From Bacteroidetes bacterium UBA1947 (lineage in GTDB: Bacteria > Bacteroidota > Bacteroidia > Chitinophagales > Chitinophagaceae), in NCBI GenBank assembly GCA_002336915.1, contig DDET01000031.1, positions 44,414-77,627 on the forward strand: 33,214 bases of DNA, written 5' to 3'. Position numbers and translations under genes: made by a program. Under the pieces are notes generated by a model, which worked only from the letters and a program-made list of their open reading frames with translations, was not told where the DNA came from and searched no databases. Shown one piece after another: positions 30,102 to 33,214 of the stretch. Each line of letters starts with the position of its first letter. Position 1 is the stretch's first letter.

Positions 30102-33100
30102 TTAAGCCAGCTTCTTCAGTTCTTCAATATGTGCGTCGCGATCTACTTCCTGTTTCAGCTTGTCTTTCTTGTCCATATCCACCAGGATAGGAGCCGCAAC
30201 AAAGATAGAAGAGTATGTACCTGTAATCACACCTATCAGCATCGCGAAGGCAAAGCCACGTGTTACCTCACCACCTACAATAAAGAGGATAAGTACCACC
30301 AGGAATACCGTAAGCGACGTCATCACCGTACGTGGCAGCGTATCGTTTATCGCGCGGTTCACTACAGATGACCTGCTTTCGTTTGGCTGTTTACGGAAGT
30401 ATTCACGTATACGGTCAAATACGATGATGGTATCGTTCATCGAGAAACCAATTACCGTCAGTATGGCCGCAATAAAGTGCTGGTCAATTTCCAGTGCAAA
30501 TGGCACATGGCCGCGCAGGAATGAGAATACAGCCAGTGTAGCGCATACGTTAAATATAAGCGATACAAAGGTACCAAGTGAATACTGCCATTTGCGGAAG
30601 CGCAACAATATGTATATTGATATAGCTATCAGGGAGAAGATCGTTGCAAGCCTTGCACCCTGTATCAGGTCATCCGAAATGGTCGGTAATACGGTCTGCG
30701 AACTCTGAACATACTTGGTAGAGAACTCCTGGAACGATGTAGTAGCAGGAATATAGTTGCCGCTCTTCAGGCCATCATAAAGCTTACCCATCACCTGCTG
30801 CTCTATTTCCTGGCCCGGTTGCTTAATGAGGTACGAAGTAGTGATGTTCACCTGGTTGTTAGTACCAATGGTTTTAACAACAGGGTATTCATTGAATGAG
30901 CCATGTAAATGCTCACGGATCTTAGCTACTTCATATTCTTTGTCAAATTTAACGGTATAGCTACGGCCCCCGGCAAATTCAACGCCATAATCGAATCCGT
31001 TGAACACAGAGGCAACACCTGCTATTACAACTATTGCTGATATCACGTAAGCTAATTTGCGCTTTTTCATAAAGTCAAAATGCGCTTTGCGGAACACAGA
31101 CTTAGATACAGGGGTGAAATATTTGAAATGGCGTCCTTTCTTAGTGTAGATATCTTTGATAAGGCGCGATACAAGCACACCGCAAAATAACGAGATAGAG
31201 ATACTAAGCAGCTGCGTAGTAGCAAAACCAAGTACCGGTCCAAGACCGAAAGAGAACAGGATAGCAGCCGTGATCAGCTGGGCTATGTGACCATCGAATA
31301 CAGGTGCATAAGAACGCTGGTAACCGTCTTTTATCGCCGTTATATGGTCCTTGCCAAGGGCAAGTTCTTCTTTTATACGCTCAAAGATCAGTACGTGCGC
31401 ATCCACCGCCATACCAATACCCAGTACAAGGCCCGCAATACCCGGCAGGGTAAGTGTGGCATGCAGTGCGGAAAGTATACCAACAGTGAACAGCAGGTTT
31501 AATGTAAGAGATATATTGGCAACCCAACCGCTGGTACTGTAATAGATAAGCATCAGCAGGAAGATAGCTATGAACGATAATACGATCGCACTAAAGCCCG
31601 CAGAGATCGACTCCGCACCCAGTGTAGGACCTACTACTTGTTCCTGTACTATATGTGCCGGTGCAGGAAGTTTACCCGATTTCAGGATATTGGCAAGGTC
31701 AGTTGCTTCTTCTGCCGTAAAGTTACCGCTGATGGAGGTATTGCCGTTTGGTATTTCACCATGCACCTGGGGGGCTGAGTAAACCTTGTCATCAAGTACC
31801 ACAGCCACAAAACGGCCAACATTATCGCCGGTCATTTTTTTCCATACACGTGCACCTGTCATATCCATGCTCATCGATACTTCGGCCTCACCGTTTACTG
31901 GGCTAAAGTCCATACGTGCATTGGTCACGTGGTCGCCTTCCAGTTTAGATTCTGTTTCACCGGGTACGATCTTCACCGCATACAGGTAAAGTGGTGCATT
32001 AGGATTATGCCTTTCTTTTTTGTCTTCAGCACCGTATACAAAACGTACATTATTCGGGAATTTGTTCTTTACCACATCCAGCTGCAGGTAATGGTTCAGC
32101 TTAGCAGTATCCTTCTTAGGGATGATACCTACCACGGGGCCGTCGTTCAAAGTGCCGCCATCGCGCGATGCATTGGGGATCCAAACCGCATAAAGAGGGT
32201 TTTTCTTAATTGCTTCAGCTTGCTTTAAAGTAGCCGAGTCAGAGCCTTTTGCACCGGCTTTACCAGTGTCTTTTTTGCTCGAAGCAAGCATTGATGAAAG
32301 GCTTCCTGTATCGCTTGCACTTGCGGCAGCAGTTTTAGTCGTATCGGCACCTGCGGCTTTTGCAGTCTTAGTAGTATCTGTGCTGGCCGAATCTTCTTTT
32401 GAGCCCGACAGGTAAGCTGCCAAAGCAGTATTTGCCGCGTCCAGCGAGGGATAGATCTCCTGGTTAGTGTATGTTTCAAAGAATTGCAGCTTGGCTGTCG
32501 ACTGGAGGTAAGAACGCACACGCTCAGGGTTGCGCACACCTGCCAGTTCCACGGTTATGATACCTTTATTTTCATCAAGGTTCACGTTAGGGCTGGCAAC
32601 GCCAAATTTATCTATACGGGTAAGCAGTACGTTATAAGTACGCTTAACGGCATCTTTACCTTCCTTATTGATCTTGCTTAATACCTGGTCATTGGTCGAG
32701 TTAAGCGTGATATCCTTTTCAGATGGTTTTGTGAACAGGTAAGCGAGTTTTGCCGAAGGGTTATCCTTTTTAAAGGCTTCGCCGAAGAGCGTCACAAAAT
32801 TAGCCTGGCTATTGGCTTTTGCCGCATTGGCATCGGCTATAGCCTTATTCAGCAAAGGATCCTGGGGGTTATTTGACATAGAACGTACCAGTTCATCAAG
32901 GCTTACCTCCAGCGTTACGTTCATACCACCCTGCAGGTCAAGGCCCAGGTTCAGTTCCTGCTCCTTGGCTTCCTGTAGGTTATATTTTTTCAGCAGTGGA
33001 ACGCTGAAAACGGTTTCACCCTGCATGCTGTCGCTAATTGCCTGGAAATGTGCTTCAGTCAGGCTATCCAGCCTTTTGCCGGTAGCTGTCGGATCCTCAA

Positions 33101-33214
33101 CCTTTGCGGCACGTTCGGCCTTCAGGTGCATCTTTTTTTCTACACTCCGTACTATGAATGTAAAAGAAAGCTGGTATAGAGAAATAAGAATAAGCGCTGC
33201 GGTAAAAAATTTTA
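30102..33214 (-). CDS. secDF: Protein translocase subunit SecDF (fused), 5' end outside window
   Basis: SecDF uses the proton gradient to help proteins cross the inner membrane after SecA. The ATG at 33131 (1009 residues) is not the real start. The frame stays open to the window end, and the preceding residues (KFFTAALILISLYQLSFTF...) are the first membrane span of SecD. SecD parts: LGLDLQGG, the P1 periplasmic domain and six spans including the GMAVDAHVLIFERI motif. SecF follows with FDYGVEFAGGRSYTVKF and GFSMNDTIIVFDRIREYF. A low-complexity Ala/Ser/Thr/Lys insertion sits in P1 at about residues 242-303 from that ATG. The SecD-SecF fusion is typical of Bacteroidota. A clear terminator follows the stop. 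Confidence 0.96.
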   Translation of the reverse strand, partial: KFFTAALILISLYQLSFTFIVRSVEKKMHLKAERAAKVEDPTATGKRLDSLTEAHFQAISDSMQGETVFSVPLLKKYNLQEAKEQELNLGLDLQGGMNVTLEVSLDELVRSMSNNPQDPLLNKAIADANAAKANSQANFVTLFGEAFKKDNPSAKLAYLFTKPSEKDITLNSTNDQVLSKINKEGKDAVKRTYNVLLTRIDKFGVASPNVNLDENKGIITVELAGVRNPERVRSYLQSTAKLQFFETYTNQEIYPSLDAANTALAAYLSGSKEDSASTDTTKTAKAAGADTTKTAAASASDTGSLSSMLASSKKDTGKAGAKGSDSATLKQAEAIKKNPLYAVWIPNASRDGGTLNDGPVVGIIPKKDTAKLNHYLQLDVVKNKFPNNVRFVYGAEDKKERHNPNAPLYLYAVKIVPGETESKLEGDHVTNARMDFSPVNGEAEVSMSMDMTGARVWKKMTGDNVGRFVAVVLDDKVYSAPQVHGEIPNGNTSISGNFTAEEATDLANILKSGKLPAPAHIVQEQVVGPTLGAESISAGFSAIVLSFIAIFLLMLIYYSTSGWVANISLTLNLLFTVGILSALHATLTLPGIAGLVLGIGMAVDAHVLIFERIKEELALGKDHITAIKDGYQRSYAPVFDGHIAQLITAAILFSFGLGPVLGFATTQLLSISISLFCGVLVSRLIKDIYTKKGRHFKYFTPVSKSVFRKAHFDFMKKRKLAYVISAIVVIAGVASVFNGFDYGVEFAGGRSYTVKFDKEYEVAKIREHLHGSFNEYPVVKTIGTNNQVNITTSYLIKQPGQEIEQQVMGKLYDGLKSGNYIPATTSFQEFSTKYVQSSQTVLPTISDDLIQGARLATIFSLIAISIYILLRFRKWQYSLGTFVSLIFNVCATLAVFSFLRGHVPFALEIDQHFIAAILTVIGFSMNDTIIVFDRIREYFRKQPNESRSSVVNRAINDTLPRTVMTSLTVFLVVLILFIVGGEVTRGFAFAMLIGVITGTYSSIFVAAPILVDMDKKDKLKQEVDRDAHIEELKKLA

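Noticed and set aside
1..33214. Other TGA-N6-TCA matches inside coding regions
   Set aside because: About eight are expected by chance in a window this size. I counted only those in gaps or next to a -7 element.
1..33214. Mobile elements, phage genes, defence systems, CRISPR arrays
   Set aside because: No transposase, integrase, att-like repeat, spaced repeat array or defence-family domain was seen. Gene content is chromosomal and syntenic in character.

Overview
The window looks like the chromosome of a Bacteroidota bacterium, probably of the Chitinophagaceae/Sphingobacteriia type. Four things point there. Two secreted proteins end in type IX secretion (Por) C-terminal sorting domains. Subunits CcoN and CcoO are fused in the cbb3 oxidase. 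SecD and SecF are fused. Promoters use the Bacteroidota -7 element TAnnTTTG. No exact species can be read from the sequence, and no phage, insertion sequence, CRISPR array or rRNA was seen.

Layout. 1-2892: the 3' end of ligA converges on an overlapping set pnuC / PAP2 phosphatase / NadR-type kinase (nicotinamide riboside salvage). 2987-4506: a secreted sugar-dehydrogenase-like beta-propeller, then tRNA-Phe with its own promoter and terminator. 4542-7741: a polysaccharide deacetylase and a Lon-like protease. 7996-9093: a DUF6629 membrane protein and a small coiled-coil protein. 9198-11860: two CX4CH monohaem cytochrome lipoproteins and a GEVED secreted protein. 12037-22780: a complete cbb3 cytochrome oxidase cluster on the minus strand (hemerythrin-like protein, ccoI, ccoS, ccoNO, ccoQ, ccoP, ccoG, ccoH, a TauE/SafE-like copper-type protein, and a CoA-transferase). 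23006-25616: a second coiled-coil paralogue facing a two-component system made of a PAS histidine kinase and a response regulator fused to a Crp/Fnr-type DNA-binding module. 26016-29986: a histone-like Lys-rich protein, a DUF421 protein, a TonB-dependent receptor and MlaE. 30102-33214: secDF, cut by the window end.

Main result. Three minus-strand genes (Lon-like protease, coiled-coil protein A, ccoS) have a Crp/Fnr-like palindrome TGA-N6-TCA whose proximal half GTCAT lies exactly 22 bp from a perfect TAnnTTTG -7 element. A fourth promoter (hemerythrin-ccoI) has the same GTCAT-N22-TAnnTTTG geometry with a degenerate distal half, plus a full palindrome 22 bp further out. This matches class II activation by a Crp/Fnr protein. 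The fused receiver-Crp regulator encoded next door is the obvious candidate, paired with a kinase whose PAS domain resembles FixL. I infer a condensed FixL-FixJ/FixK-type oxygen or redox circuit that controls the cbb3 oxidase, a hemerythrin-like protein, a protease and a pair of undescribed coiled-coil proteins.
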